From contig NZ_CP108036.1 of the NCBI RefSeq assembly GCF_036170895.1, positions 1,116,001 through 1,180,000 on the forward strand: DNA of 64,000 bases, given 5' to 3'. Source of the DNA: Streptomyces erythrochromogenes. GTDB lineage: Bacteria; Actinomycetota; Actinomycetes; Streptomycetales; Streptomycetaceae. Positions within the stretch are counted from its first letter, which is position 1. Every line of letters starts with the position of its first letter. The translations under genes were made by a program, and so were the position numbers. Positions 1-9,744 of this stretch are shown here, piece after piece. The notes under the pieces were generated by a model. It was given only the letters and a program-made list of their open reading frames with translations, made no database searches and had not been told where the DNA came from.

Positions 1-1
1 G

Positions 2-388
2 GCGGACCGCGCCGACGAGAAGATGAAGGCCCTGTCGGGCGGCATGGTACGCAGGGTCGGCATCGCCCAGGCCATCGTCAACGACCCGACGATCCTGCTG
101 CTGGACGAGCCGACGGTCGGCCTGGACCCGGCGCAGCGGCTGCGCTTCCGCGAGCTGCTTCAGCAGCTCGGCACGGACACGTGCGTCGTGGTCTCCACCC
201 ATCTGGTGGAGGACGTCGCCGCCGCCTGCACCAACGTGGTGCTCTTCGCCGAGGGCAGGCTGGTCTTCCAGGGCACCCCGGACGAGCTGGCCGCGGCGGG
301 CGGCCCCGAGCACGTGGGCGACAGCCCCCTGGAGCGCGGCTACTCGGCACTGCTCCTGACCCCCGAGCAGACAAGGGGCACCTGGTGA
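2..388 (+). CDS. ABC transporter ATP-binding protein, 3' part
   Basis: The reading frame is open from base 2, so the 5' end lies outside the window. What remains is the second half of an ABC ATPase. The signature loop reads LSGGM, with Met replacing the usual Gln. Walker B is ILLLDEP, the D-loop is GLDP, and the H-loop His is in STHLVED. The order matches ABC-2 type exporter or antibiotic-resistance ATPases. The last codons overlap the next gene's GTG start by 4 bp (GTGA), so it is translationally coupled to the permease. It should energise export through the two membrane proteins that follow. The substrate cannot be read from the sequence. Confidence 0.9.
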   Translation, partial: ADRADEKMKALSGGMVRRVGIAQAIVNDPTILLLDEPTVGLDPAQRLRFRELLQQLGTDTCVVVSTHLVEDVAAACTNVVLFAEGRLVFQGTPDELAAAGGPEHVGDSPLERGYSALLLTPEQTRGTW

Positions 389-1746
389 ACGTCCGTGTCC
401 TGCGCATCGAGCTGAAGCGCTCCGTCGCCCCGTGGGCCGGCGCCGTGGTCCTGACGACGGCGCTGGCGTTCCTGTACCTGGTGGACGCCGCGTGGTGGAG
501 GGGCACCACGGCGTGGACGGCCCAGTGGACGTCCATGGCCCTGTGGACCCGCGCCCTGCTGGGCTACCTGTGGCCGCTGGCCGTGGGGCTCGGGGCGCTG
601 CAGGGCCTGCGCGACCACCGCTCGAAGGTGTCCGAGCTGCTGACGACCACATCGCGTCCCGCCTGGCACCGCGCCGCCACGCTGGCGGGCACGACGGCGA
701 TCACCCTGGCCTCGGCGTTCGCGCTCCTCGTCCTCGTGGGCGCGGTCCAGGTGCTCTCCAACACCGAGTACACGCACCTCGGATGGCTGCCGGTCTCGCT
801 GGTGGGGGCACTCTCTCTCGCCGCGGGAGCCGTGCTGGGCATGGGGGCCGGGCGCGCCCTGCCGTCCGCGCTCACCCCGCCCGCGCTGACCATGGGCGCC
901 TTCGTGTTCACGGCCCTCATGCACATGTCGTTGGGCACGGAGCCGAACCGGGTCTCCCTGCTGTCCCCGGCGGTGCAGGAGGTGCGCGAGGTACTCGTCA
1001 CGCTCTCCGCCTCCGTGCACGTCGGGCAGACGATCTGGCTGCTCGGCATGGCCGCGACCGGCTTCGCGCTGCTGGTCGCCGCGACCCCGCGCGCCCGGCT
1101 GATCGCCCTGACGCCCGTCCTGGCCGGCGCGGCGATCGCCCTGCTCGTCCTCCCCTCCGCTCCAGGCCGGATGTATGTGGTCGACGAGGCCGCCGCGGAG
1201 CTGGTGTGCGATGGTCCGGTGTGCGTGACCAAGACGCACCAGGCACGACTCGCCGACCTCGCGGGTCCCGGCAAGGAGGCGCTGCGCCTGCTGCACGGCG
1301 CCCTGGGCGGCCAGGCGCCGGTCTCGGTCCGGGAGAACACCGCCGTACTGCCCGACGGCTCCACGCCGCAGTGGTCCGGCAAGACCGTGCTCTTCGACTT
1401 CGACGACGACATCATCGCCGCCGCGAAGGGCGAGGAGCTGACCTGGGCCCTGATCGCCAAAGGCATGGTGCCAGGGTGCACCCCCGTCGGCTGGAGCAGC
1501 TTCGGGAATGAGGATTTCGCGCAGACCGTCGCCGTGGGCTGGGTCCTCGGAGACCTCAGGTCGCTGCCCGGCACAGGATCAGCAAGTTTGCGCCGCGAGG
1601 TCGACGCCGCGGCCCGCCCGGTGTGGACGGAACTCAAGGCGCTGCCGCGGGCCGAACAGCTCTCGCGGATCAACGCGATGCGCGCCGCCGCGCTCTCCTG
1701 CAAGGGCGACGCGTTCGATGCACTGAACGGGGGTGCGTCCCGATGA
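385..1746 (+). CDS. ABC-2 type permease subunit, large
   Basis: A 453-residue membrane protein starting at GTG 385, which overlaps the ATPase stop (GTGA). About six hydrophobic segments occupy the first ~260 residues, for example around VVLTTALAFLYLVDA, LVLVGAVQVL and LIALTPVLAGAAIALLVLP. A soluble C-terminal portion of ~190 residues follows and is presumably extracytoplasmic; it contains a Cys pair in LVCDGPVCV. This TM block plus a large outer tail is typical of actinobacterial ABC-2 permeases that accompany a separate ATPase. It overlaps the next gene by 4 bp (ATGA), so the three genes form one operon. The cargo is unknown. Confidence 0.8.
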   Translation: MNVRVLRIELKRSVAPWAGAVVLTTALAFLYLVDAAWWRGTTAWTAQWTSMALWTRALLGYLWPLAVGLGALQGLRDHRSKVSELLTTTSRPAWHRAATLAGTTAITLASAFALLVLVGAVQVLSNTEYTHLGWLPVSLVGALSLAAGAVLGMGAGRALPSALTPPALTMGAFVFTALMHMSLGTEPNRVSLLSPAVQEVREVLVTLSASVHVGQTIWLLGMAATGFALLVAATPRARLIALTPVLAGAAIALLVLPSAPGRMYVVDEAAAELVCDGPVCVTKTHQARLADLAGPGKEALRLLHGALGGQAPVSVRENTAVLPDGSTPQWSGKTVLFDFDDDIIAAAKGEELTWALIAKGMVPGCTPVGWSSFGNEDFAQTVAVGWVLGDLRSLPGTGSASLRREVDAAARPVWTELKALPRAEQLSRINAMRAAALSCKGDAFDALNGGASR

Positions 1747-2318
1747 GATGGCTGACGCTGTACGCGCGCTCGCGTCAGGTACCCGCGTCACTCGCCGCAG
1801 TGGTGATCAGCGCGGTGGCGGTGTGGGCACTGGTCCGGGACGGGGGCGAGGGACCCGGTGATCCGCGGCTGCCCGTGCTCATCCTCGCTACGGGGGCGAT
1901 GGCAGCCTCGATCGGGCTCAGCGGGCAGGACCTCGCGCTGGACCGGACGGCCGCGATCCGATGGGTGCCCCGAAGAGCGGCACACGTGCTGCTCATCGGC
2001 GCGGTCGTCGGCACGGTGCTGTTGACAGTGCAGACCATGGGCGAGGACATGGCCACCACCGCGTTCGTCGTCCGGGACAGCGCGGGCCTGATGGGACTGG
2101 TCGCCCTGGGCGCGGCGCTCTTGGGCGGCCAGTACGCCTGGACGCTACCGTTCACCTGGCTCTCCTTCTCGTTCTTCGCCCCGCCCCCGACAGGTGTGCC
2201 GATGCAGGTGGCGACCTGGATGCTGCTGCCGCCCGGCACGGCAGCGGGCACCTGGACGGCCCTGGTCCTCACGGTTGCCGGCACCGCGGCCTACGCCGTC
2301 GCGGGACCGAGACGGTAG
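1743..2318 (+). CDS. Small membrane protein, second permease-like subunit of the ABC operon
   Basis: A 191-residue protein of about five hydrophobic helices with short loops, starting at ATG 1743 and overlapping the upstream stop. Segments include LAAVVISAVAVWALV, LPVLILATGAMAASIGL and VLLIGAVVGTVLLTV, and it ends in an Arg-rich tail. There is no recognisable enzymatic motif. Its position as the last gene of a tightly overlapping ATPase-permease operon suggests it is a second transmembrane subunit. It is followed by more than 500 bp without a gene. Confidence 0.7.
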   Translation: MRWLTLYARSRQVPASLAAVVISAVAVWALVRDGGEGPGDPRLPVLILATGAMAASIGLSGQDLALDRTAAIRWVPRRAAHVLLIGAVVGTVLLTVQTMGEDMATTAFVVRDSAGLMGLVALGAALLGGQYAWTLPFTWLSFSFFAPPPTGVPMQVATWMLLPPGTAAGTWTALVLTVAGTAAYAVAGPRR

Positions 2319-2867
2319 CCGGACCGGGCCACCGGATCGGGGCACGGCCGTGTTCGTGTGCGGATCCGCCAGCGGTGCCGTCGATGCCCGTTCGGCAGCC
2401 GCCGTGCGGGAGAGAACGTGCCGGCGCCCGCTCCCGCGTCCGCCACGCCGGGCACCGCACAGGTGCGGTGCCTGCAGTCATCCACCCGAAGGTGGGCAAC
2501 CTGCGCGGTGGTGCCCGGGCAACGGCGGGCGTGGGCCCCGAAACCCGGCCCGGATCCGCGGCGCGACACGGCAGGTTCTTCTCGTCACCGGCGAGGCCGA
2601 GGAATCCTCCAACCACCCAGCCGTACCGGTGTACGGATCCGGGCCGGGAGCCAAGGCGCCGCCTGGCCGGGCCCACGACGCTCAGAGGCCGCACCAGGCT
2701 GCCATACCACCAGTCGCCCTCGAACCCGCTCAGCGCCCAGTGATCGCCATGGAGCCGCCGTGCCGAGGGAGAGCCAAGGCAACGCCCACAGACCGCAATC
2801 GCCACGTGAACCTTTCCCCTCACTTTCCCCTCCACTGATCACCGATACACAGGCATGGGAGATACAG
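2319..2867 (+). other. Intergenic, no gene supported
   Basis: About 550 bp between the ABC operon and the STAND-type gene. Frames are open on both strands only because of the high GC content; none has a credible ribosome site or a recognisable domain. The promoter of the downstream gene should lie in its last part. A GGAGATAC stretch sits just before the ATG at 2868. Confidence 0.5.
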
Positions 2868-4941
2868 ATGTCCGACGACCCGAGCCTCGAAGAGGCGCAG
2901 CTGTACGGCCGGCTGCGTGCCGCACGTCGGGGACTGTTCGTGGGACGCGAGGCAGAGATCGGGTTGTTCCGAGAGGCTCTTGGCGGCCGTCCCGACGATG
3001 CCGACACGCTGGCGGTTCTGTGCCTGCACGGCCCGGGCGGGATCGGGAAGTCGACGTTGCTGCAGCGGTTCGAGGACGAGGCCGCGGCGGCGGAAAGGCC
3101 CGTGGTCCGCGTCGATCTGCGAAGGACCACCTGCTGGCCCGTGCTCTGGGGGGTGTGGGCGGACCAGGTCCGCATGCACGAGCGAGCCGTCCTGCTGGTG
3201 GACGACTCCGACCAGTGCGAGGCATGGGAGGAAGAGTTTCCCCACCGCTTCCTCCCGCTGCTTCCGAGGGGCACTCTCGTCGTCATGACGGCCCGGCGCG
3301 CACCGGCCGACCAGTGGGTCGCCGACCCCGGCTGGCGGCGGGCCCTGCGTGTCGTCCGGCTTGCGGAACTGGCCGCGGACTCTGCCGCAGAGCTGCTGCA
3401 CTCCGAAGGAGTGCGGCCGGAGCTGCACGAGAAAGTGCTCGACTTCGCCGGCGGGCACCCCCTGGCACTGCGGCTGGCCGCTGCGAGCGCCGCCTACGGC
3501 CCGACACACCCGGCGATGTGGCATCCGTCCCACGACCTCGTCCGGAGACTGCGCGATCACCTCGTCGGCGACGTGCCCTGTCCGGATCACCTCCGGGCCC
3601 TTCAGGTGTGTGCCCACACTCGGGCGACCAGGGAGGATTTGCTGCGCGAGGTCCTGCCCAGCACGGCGCCGGCGCCGCTCTTCGACTGGCTTCGCCGACA
3701 GCCCTACATCGACTCCGGTCCGAGCGGGCTGTCTCCGCACGACGCGGTGCGCGCGGTCCTCGACGCCGACATGAGGTGGCGAGACCCGCAGGGGTACGCG
3801 GACATGCATGAGCGGGTACGCACCCATGTGGTCTCCCGCGCCCTCACAGCCGGGGGCCCTTCCGCCCTCCCCGCAGCCATGGCTCTGACACACCTTCACC
3901 GGCCGGGTGGCTTCATGGGGCGCTTCGTGACATGGCAGGAAGCGGATTCCGTCCATGAGGACCACTACCACTCCCGGGATCGCGAAGCACTGCTCGGGCT
4001 GACCGAGCGCGCCGAAGGCTCTCAGGCGGCGGCTGCGGCCGGGTTCTGGATCGCCCGCCGCCCAGACGCCTTTCGGGTGCTGCGCCGGACCGACACCGGC
4101 GAGCCCGTGGCTTTCACAGCATGGCTGGAGCTGCGGAAGCCCGACGGGCCGGAGACGTCCGCCGATCCGGTCCTCGCGACTGTCTGGGAGCACTGCCGCG
4201 AGACCGCAGCGCTGCGCGACGGCGAGCACCTCGCCGTCGCGCGCTTTCTCGTCCCTCCCGACGGCCGGCAGGAGCCGTCGCCGATCACGGACATGCTGCT
4301 GCACCGGGTGCTCGCCCATCCTGCACTCGCAGAACCTGGCCTGGTCCTACGTCGCCCTGGCCGGTATGCAGTGGTGGCGCCCGTTCTTCACCTACCTCGA
4401 CCAGCATCCGCTCGCTTCTGCACCCGGCGCCGACGACCGCGTACCCATCCTGTACGCGCACGACTGGCGCGCTATGCCCCTGCGGCAATGGCTCACCGCT
4501 ATTGGACGGCTCGAACTCGACGGGACGAATCCGAACGCGGGACGGGGCACGCCCGGCACCGGTGAGCCGGCTGCACTGAGCCGCACCGAGTTCGAGCATG
4601 CCCTCCACGACGCCTTCAGGAACTGGCACCGACCGGCTGCGCTCCAAGCCAACCCGCTCACCCGCAGCGCACTGCTCGCCGGATACGGGGAGGCAGACCT
4701 CGCGGCCCGAGTGCGGCACGGGCTGACGGACGCCGTCGACGCACTGCGCGAGAGCCCGGGCACCGAGCCGTTCCACGCCCTGCTGACGACGACGTTCATC
4801 GACTCGGCACGCACGAGACAGTCCGCCGCGCTGCGTCTGGGACTGCCGTTCGGAACCTACCGGCGCCACCTGGCGAAAGCCCTGCACCAGGTGAGCGACC
4901 ACCTGTGGGTTCGCGAACTCTGCCGCAGGGCCCATCCCTGA
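2868..4941 (+). pseudogene. STAND/NB-ARC-like ATP-binding protein, interrupted by one frameshift
   Basis: The frame starting at ATG 2868 encodes an N-terminal linker, a P-loop (HGPGGIGKST, about residue 60) and a Walker B-like LLVDD. An NB-ARC-like winged-helix region follows, with GGHPLALRLA as the GLPL-type motif. The frame then loses protein character near 4311-4321. From there the +1 frame carries credible sequence (HSQNLAWSYVALAGMQWW and on) to a stop at 4941. Joining the two gives one protein of about 690 residues ending in a helical, possibly DNA-binding tail (LPFGTYRRHLAKAL). Family members act as nucleotide-driven switches in signalling or defence. The single shift could be a real lesion, a sequencing error or, less likely, a programmed frameshift. 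Confidence 0.65.
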
Positions 4942-4956
4942 AGCCGCGTGCCCGGC

Positions 4957-5418
4957 CTACCAGGCCAGGTGCAAATCCGGGCTCTCCGCCCTGTCCTTGT
5001 CGGCGAACATGCAGTTCAGGTGGAGCACCGTGCGGTACGTGCCGCGTACCCCGCCGGCCGGCTGCTGGTACACGATGCGGCCCGAGGCGTAGCGGGGCGT
5101 CTCCCGGTTGCTGTTGCCGTTCGGTCCGACGTACGAGATCTGCAGAGAGCACGGAGCCTGCTGCATGACCGGGGTGACGTAAGCGTCCGGGTACACGCTG
5201 GCCCCACGGGCACTGATGCAGGTGCGGACGTCGAGGATGGTACGCAGCTGGCGCGGGACGGGGCTGCTCGGATCCGGCACGGAGCCGACCAGCCGGCTCG
5301 TCCCACACCCGCCGCCGCTGGTTGCTGCCGCGGTACCCGGCATCACCGCGACGGCCCCGGCCGCCATCAGCAGCGCCAACACTGTGTTGCCAGACCTGCG
5401 TATCACCTTGCTTGCCAT
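4957..5418 (-). CDS. Secreted protein of unknown function
   Basis: The start is ATG 5418 because GGAGG stands 5 nt upstream; this gives 153 residues. An N-terminal signal peptide is clear: positive MASKVIRRSG, a hydrophobic core, and an AxA cleavage site around AAA-TSG at residues 27-30. The mature part is about 120 residues with four Cys (CGT, RTC, APC, LNC), enough for two disulfides. I do not recognise the fold. It points away from a promoter region at 5419-5560 and converges on the STAND-type gene. Confidence 0.7.
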   Translation of the reverse strand: MASKVIRRSGNTVLALLMAAGAVAVMPGTAAATSGGGCGTSRLVGSVPDPSSPVPRQLRTILDVRTCISARGASVYPDAYVTPVMQQAPCSLQISYVGPNGNSNRETPRYASGRIVYQQPAGGVRGTYRTVLHLNCMFADKDRAESPDLHLAW

Positions 5419-5580
5419 CGGACCTCCAAGGCAGACATGTCGGTGCACCTGATGCGCACCGCGTGTTCCCGATCATGGTCGGGGAACGTGTCCATCCGAG
5501 GGCCCAAGGGGAGTCCACTGCGGCCCACTCATGCCCGGACCCGTCACGCCAGGCACGGCCGGGAGGCAGTGCACCGCACG

Positions 5581-5610
5581 AGGCCCCGGACCGTCACGGT
5601 CCCGGGGCCT
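5581..5610. terminator. Stem-loop terminator
   Basis: Arms AGGCCCCGGACCG and CGGTCCCGGGGCCT pair around a TCA loop with one bulged base. It lies at the end of the minus-strand fragment 5594-5756 and downstream of the xylB-xylR operon, so it probably ends that transcript. Confidence 0.6.
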
Positions 5611-5756
5611 GCACGCCCAGCGGCGCCCGGAACAGGTCCACGAGCAGGAAGTCGCTCCGCGCCACCCCTGAGCAGCCGTGGACGGGCGGATCGCCGGAGA
5701 TGGCCGTGCCGGTCCAGCCCCACCGGTACTGGTCGTCGTTGCGAACCCATGCGGTC
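5594..5756 (-). pseudogene. Orphan C-terminal protein fragment
   Basis: Directly downstream of the xylR stop, one minus-strand frame reads about 53 residues of protein-like sequence (LTAWVRNDDQYRWGWTGTAI, then a stretch ending SDFLLVDLFRAPLG) to a TGA at 5594-5596. There is no start codon or ribosome site, and nothing upstream continues the frame past the ROK gene. It looks like the tail of a carbohydrate-active or other secreted protein left after a deletion. I cannot name the family. Confidence 0.35.
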
Positions 5757-5762
5757 AGAGCA

Positions 5763-6974
5763 CTAGCGGGCAGGCAGGCGGGTGGGATCGGCGATGATCT
5801 GTCGGACGGTCGACCATGCCGCGCCCAGCACCGGTCCGCGGCGCCCCAGCGCGGAGGGGCGCACCGCCTCCGGGGTCCAGGGCCGGACGGTGACCCGGAC
5901 GGCCAGTTCGGCGCGTATCGACGGGAGGAGCCAGTCGGCGAGTTCGGCGTAGGCGCCGCCCAGAACGAGGGAGTCCGGGTCGATCAGGTTCACTGCCGAG
6001 GCGAGGGCGAGTCCCAGGGCCCGTCCGGCGCGGTCCAGGGCGCGAAGGGTCGACGCGTCCCCGGCGCCTGCCCGTTCGGCCAGCAGGGCCACCGGGTCGC
6101 CGACATGTCCCAGCCCGGCCTCGCGCAGCACGGCCGCTTCGCCCGCGTACTGCTCCAGGCAGCCGCGTGCCCCGCAGGCGCAACGGGCGCCCTCCGGGTG
6201 GACGGGCAGGTGGCCGAGTTCGCCTGCGAAGCCGCGGGCGCCCCGGAACAGCTGTCCGCCGATGACCAGTGCGGCACCGATTCCGGCCTCGGCGGAGACG
6301 TGTACGAAGGTCTCGGCGGGGTGTCCCTGGTGCCACTGCTCGGCCAGCGCCCCGAGGTTGGCCTCGTTCTCCGGCTCGGGCACGGTGCCGGGGTCGGGCC
6401 AGTGGTCGGCGGGGCGGACCGCCTGCCAGCCGAGGTTGGGCGCGTTCGCGATCAGCCCGCTCGGCGTGTTCGGCACCACCCCCGGCACGGCCAGGACGCG
6501 GCCCTCGACGCGCAGGCCGAGGGCGGCGGCCTCGGCCTCCGCCTCGGCGCCCAGCGCGGCGGCCTCCGCCAGCACCTGCCCGGCCGGCCGGCCGGCGTTG
6601 GCCCGCTCCACCCGACGCCACACCCGGGGTTCACCGCGCAGGTCCACGACGCACGCGGCGAGATGGGTGACGCCGATCTCCAGGCCGAGGCCCGCGGGAC
6701 CCCGATCGCTCAGGGCCAGTGCCCGTCCGGGGCGGCCGACCCGTCCGCTGGGCGCGGTCTCCGTCTCGGTCAGCGCTCCGCGACCGATGAGCTCGTCGAC
6801 CATGGAGGAGACGGCCGGCCTGGTCAGGCCCGTGTGCCCGGCGACGTCCGCCCGGGAGAGCGGGCCGTGCGCGGCGACTGCGCCGATCACCACCGCGAGG
6901 TTCTGCCGACGCATCCCCTGCTGCGAGGCGGGCGCGGCGTCCACGCCCCCGCTCGCCCTGCCGATCCCCGTCAT
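5763..6974 (-). CDS. xylR: ROK family transcriptional regulator, probable xylose repressor
   Basis: 403 residues from ATG 6974, which has GGAGGG about 8 nt upstream. An N-terminal winged helix-turn-helix (about residues 20-75, LSRADVAGHTGLTRPAVSSM) precedes a ROK sugar-kinase-like domain. The zinc-binding CACGARGCLE motif is intact and preceded by GHLPVHPEG. It lies 13 bp downstream of xylB and is therefore co-transcribed with it, the usual arrangement of a pathway-specific XylR. By family knowledge it represses xyl genes until xylose binds. The palindrome at 8458-8485 between xylB and xylA is the likely operator. The xylose assignment rests on context. Confidence 0.85.
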   Translation of the reverse strand: MTGIGRASGGVDAAPASQQGMRRQNLAVVIGAVAAHGPLSRADVAGHTGLTRPAVSSMVDELIGRGALTETETAPSGRVGRPGRALALSDRGPAGLGLEIGVTHLAACVVDLRGEPRVWRRVERANAGRPAGQVLAEAAALGAEAEAEAAALGLRVEGRVLAVPGVVPNTPSGLIANAPNLGWQAVRPADHWPDPGTVPEPENEANLGALAEQWHQGHPAETFVHVSAEAGIGAALVIGGQLFRGARGFAGELGHLPVHPEGARCACGARGCLEQYAGEAAVLREAGLGHVGDPVALLAERAGAGDASTLRALDRAGRALGLALASAVNLIDPDSLVLGGAYAELADWLLPSIRAELAVRVTVRPWTPEAVRPSALGRRGPVLGAAWSTVRQIIADPTRLPAR

Positions 6975-6987
6975 TGACCCGACCCTC

Positions 6988-8418
6988 CTATCGCCCTCCC
7001 GGCGGGACCTCCTGCAACGCCCGCGCCCGCCGCAGCGTACTGGTGATCCGTTCGAGCGTGTCGTCGTCACGGGTCACGGGTTCCAGCACCCGGCCCTCGG
7101 CGGTCCGCCAGCGCCGGGCGACGGCGTCGGCAGGCTCACCGGTGAGCAGTGCGGCGGCCTGGGCGGCGGCCCCGAGCGCGACCGGTTCCTGGGCCGCGGG
7201 CACCTGAACCGCTCGACCGGACAGCCGCAGGACGGTCCGCTGCCAGGCCCGGCCGCGGGCTCCGCCGCCGATCAGCAGCAGGGGTTCGTCGGGGGCGGGT
7301 TTCTCGCCTCCGGCACGCAACACGTCGTCCAGGGCCGCGAGCAGGGCTTGGGCGGCGCCGTCGTAGGCGGCCTGGAGCAGCTGTCCCGGCGTGGTGTCGT
7401 GGCGCAGGCCGTGGACCAGGCCGGATGCACCCGGGAGGTCCGGAGTGCGCTCGCCGTCCAGATGGGGAAGCACCACCACCGTGCCGCCACCCTCGACGTC
7501 CTCGCGGTCGCGGCCGACGAGGGCGGCGAAGCGGTCCACGGCGAGGGTGCAGTTGAGCGTGCAGGCGAGCGGCAGCCAGCCGCCGAGGGCATCGGCGAAG
7601 CCGGCGACGGTTCCGCTCGGGTCGGTGGGCCGGGTCCGGCCGACGGCGTAGACGGTGCCGGAGGTACCGAGGCTCAGCACCGGACGTCCGGGCGTCAGGC
7701 CCAGCCCGAGGGCGGCCGCCATGTTGTCACCGGTCCCGGTGGCCACCAGCGCGCCCTCGCGCAGTGGCATCCCTGCTCGGACGACGCCCGCCCGGGCGCC
7801 CGGCGGGAGGACCTGTGGCAGTAGCCCGGGGTCGAGGCCGATCCGGCCGAGGACGTCCTGGTCGTAGCCGTCCGGGCCCCACCAGCCGGTTCCCGACGCG
7901 TCACCGCGGTCGGTGACCGCCTCGCCGGTCAGCCGCTCCGTCAGGAAGTCGTGGGGAAGCCGGACGGCCGCGACGCGGTCTGCGGCGGCACGCTCGTTGG
8001 CGCGCAGCCAGGCCCACTTGGCGGCCGTGAAGGCGGCCGTCGGGACGCTGCCGGTGCGGCGGGCGAGCTCTGCCGGGCCGAACGCGGCTGCGAGTTCGGC
8101 GGCCTGCGGGGCGGAGCGGACGTCGTTCCACAGCAGCGCCGGGCGCACCGGCCGGCCCGCCGTGTCGAGGGTGACCAGGCCGTGCTGCTGGCCGGCGATC
8201 GAGCAGGCGGCGGCACGATCCGCCCAGCCGGTGCCCGCCATGGCCTCGCCGAGCCCCCACCACCACTGGTCGGGGTCGCTCTCGCGTCCGGCGCCCGCGC
8301 TGACGGCGTGCGCGGCGCGGCCCTCGCCCAGGACGGCGCCGGTTTCCAGGTCGACGGCGAGGGCCTTGGTGGACTGGGTCGAGCTGTCGACACCGATCAC
8401 GACACGCTGTGCAGACAT
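6988..8418 (-). CDS. xylB: Xylulokinase
   Basis: 476 residues of the FGGY carbohydrate-kinase family, normal length. The N-terminal phosphate-binding loop is [15 protein letters not shown]. The conserved GQQHG and LWNDVR segments are present, and the second-domain nucleotide site appears as [13 protein letters not shown] and GGGARG. The start at 8418 is preceded by GGAGG. It phosphorylates D-xylulose to xylulose 5-phosphate for the pentose phosphate pathway. It is transcribed divergently from xylA across a 93-bp gap and is followed immediately by xylR. Confidence 0.93.
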   Translation of the reverse strand: MSAQRVVIGVDSSTQSTKALAVDLETGAVLGEGRAAHAVSAGAGRESDPDQWWWGLGEAMAGTGWADRAAACSIAGQQHGLVTLDTAGRPVRPALLWNDVRSAPQAAELAAAFGPAELARRTGSVPTAAFTAAKWAWLRANERAAADRVAAVRLPHDFLTERLTGEAVTDRGDASGTGWWGPDGYDQDVLGRIGLDPGLLPQVLPPGARAGVVRAGMPLREGALVATGTGDNMAAALGLGLTPGRPVLSLGTSGTVYAVGRTRPTDPSGTVAGFADALGGWLPLACTLNCTLAVDRFAALVGRDREDVEGGGTVVVLPHLDGERTPDLPGASGLVHGLRHDTTPGQLLQAAYDGAAQALLAALDDVLRAGGEKPAPDEPLLLIGGGARGRAWQRTVLRLSGRAVQVPAAQEPVALGAAAQAAALLTGEPADAVARRWRTAEGRVLEPVTRDDDTLERITSTLRRARALQEVPPGGR

Positions 8419-8457
8419 GCGTTCCTCCGGTGGGGTTCCTTCTGGCGTGTCGGCATA

Positions 8458-8485
8458 CTAATTTGTTTTTCGTCATTACAAATAG
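8458..8485. promoter_or_regulatory. Candidate XylR operator between xylB and xylA
   Basis: An AT-rich island in GC-rich DNA contains the inverted repeat CTA-ATTTGT (8458-8466) and ACAAAT-AG (8478-8485), separated by 11 bases. ROK-type xylose repressors bind AT-rich palindromes of this general kind. It sits 27-54 bp from the xylA start and 40 bp from the xylB start, so it could control both directions. Confidence 0.6.
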
Positions 8486-8511
8486 CCCTCGGCCCTGATC
8501 CGGAGCGCCTC

Positions 8512-9684
8512 ATGACCAGCGACCCGCTCGTCCCCACTCCCGCGCACAGGTTCACCTTCGGCCTGTGGACCGTCGGCTGGCAGGGCCGGGACCCCTTCGG
8601 CGACGCCACCCGAGCCGCCCTCGACCCGGTCGAGACCGTGCAGCGGCTGGCCGAACTCGGCGCCTACGGCGTCACGTTCCACGACGACGACCTGATCCCC
8701 TTCGCCGCCGGCGGCACCGCACGCGAGCAGGCGGTCAAGCGCTTCCGCACCGCACTCGACACGGCCGGGTTGAAGGTGCCGATGGCCACCACCAACCTCT
8801 TCACCCACCCGGTGTTCAAGGACGGCGCTTTCACCGCCAACGACCGGGACGTGCGCCGGTACGCGCTGCGCAAGACGATCCGCAACATCGACCTGGCCGT
8901 GGAACTCGGTGCCTCGGTCTACGTCGCCTGGGGCGGCCGCGAGGGCGCCGAGTCGGGCGCGGCCAAGGACGTGCGCACCGCCCTCGACCGGCTGAAGGAG
9001 GCCTTCGACCTGCTGGGCGAGTACGTCGAGAACCAGGGTTACGACCTGCGCTTCGCGATCGAACCCAAGCCCAACGAGCCGCGCGGCGACATCCTGCTGC
9101 CCACCATCGGCCACGCCCTGGCGTTCATCAACGAGTTGGACCGGCCCGAGCGGGTCGGCCTCAACCCGGAGGTCGGCCATGAGCAGATGGCCGGGCTGAA
9201 CTTCCCGCACGGCATCGCCCAGACCCTGTGGCACGGCAAGCTGTTCCACATCGACCTCAACGGCCAGTCCGGCATCAAGTACGACCAGGACCTGCGCTTC
9301 GGAGCGGGCGACCTGCGTCAGGCCTTCTGGCTGGTCGACCTGCTGGAGTCGGCCGGCTACGACGGCCCCCGCCACTTCGACTTCAAGCCGCCGCGCACCG
9401 AGGACTCTGCCGGCGTCTGGGCCTCGGCGGCCGCCTGCATGCGCAACTACCTGCTCCTGGCGGAGCGTTCCCGCGCCTTCCGGGCCGATCCGGAGGTCCA
9501 GGCCGCGTTCGCCTCCTCCCGGCTGCCCGAACTCGCTCTCCCCACCGCCGAGGACGGCCTGGCCGGGCTGCTGGCCGACCGGTCCGCCTTCGACGAGTTC
9601 GACGTCGATGCCGCCGCCCGCCGCGGCATGGCCTTCGAACAGCTGGACCAGCTCGCCCTCGAACACCTCCTCGGCGCCCGCTGA
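8512..9684 (+). CDS. xylA: Xylose isomerase
   Basis: 390 residues, the usual size of the actinobacterial class I enzyme. Catalytic and metal-site motifs are intact: FHDDDL early, [32 protein letters not shown] and the metal-binding DFKPPRTED near the C-terminus. The start is ATG 8512 with GGAG 6 nt upstream. The enzyme converts D-xylose to D-xylulose, feeding XylB. It is followed by a stem-loop at 9702-9727 and then the dead alpha-xylosidase in the opposite orientation. Confidence 0.96.
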   Translation: MTSDPLVPTPAHRFTFGLWTVGWQGRDPFGDATRAALDPVETVQRLAELGAYGVTFHDDDLIPFAAGGTAREQAVKRFRTALDTAGLKVPMATTNLFTHPVFKDGAFTANDRDVRRYALRKTIRNIDLAVELGASVYVAWGGREGAESGAAKDVRTALDRLKEAFDLLGEYVENQGYDLRFAIEPKPNEPRGDILLPTIGHALAFINELDRPERVGLNPEVGHEQMAGLNFPHGIAQTLWHGKLFHIDLNGQSGIKYDQDLRFGAGDLRQAFWLVDLLESAGYDGPRHFDFKPPRTEDSAGVWASAAACMRNYLLLAERSRAFRADPEVQAAFASSRLPELALPTAEDGLAGLLADRSAFDEFDVDAAARRGMAFEQLDQLALEHLLGAR

Positions 9685-9701
9685 GCCGGTGTGCCCATGA
9701 A

Positions 9702-9727
9702 CCGGGCCGTGACGTTCCACGGCCCGG
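9702..9727. terminator. Terminator downstream of xylA
   Basis: A 10-bp stem of CCGGGCCGTG and CACGGCCCGG around a 6-base loop begins 18 bp after the xylA stop. The convergent alpha-xylosidase remnant may use it in the other direction. Confidence 0.65.
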
Positions 9728-9744
9728 CTCCGCCACGAGGGAAC

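Noticed and set aside
5322..6977. A 551-codon plus-strand frame opposite the ROK regulator
   Set aside because: It is low-complexity Gly/Arg/Ala translation, antisense to a protein with intact HTH and zinc motifs.
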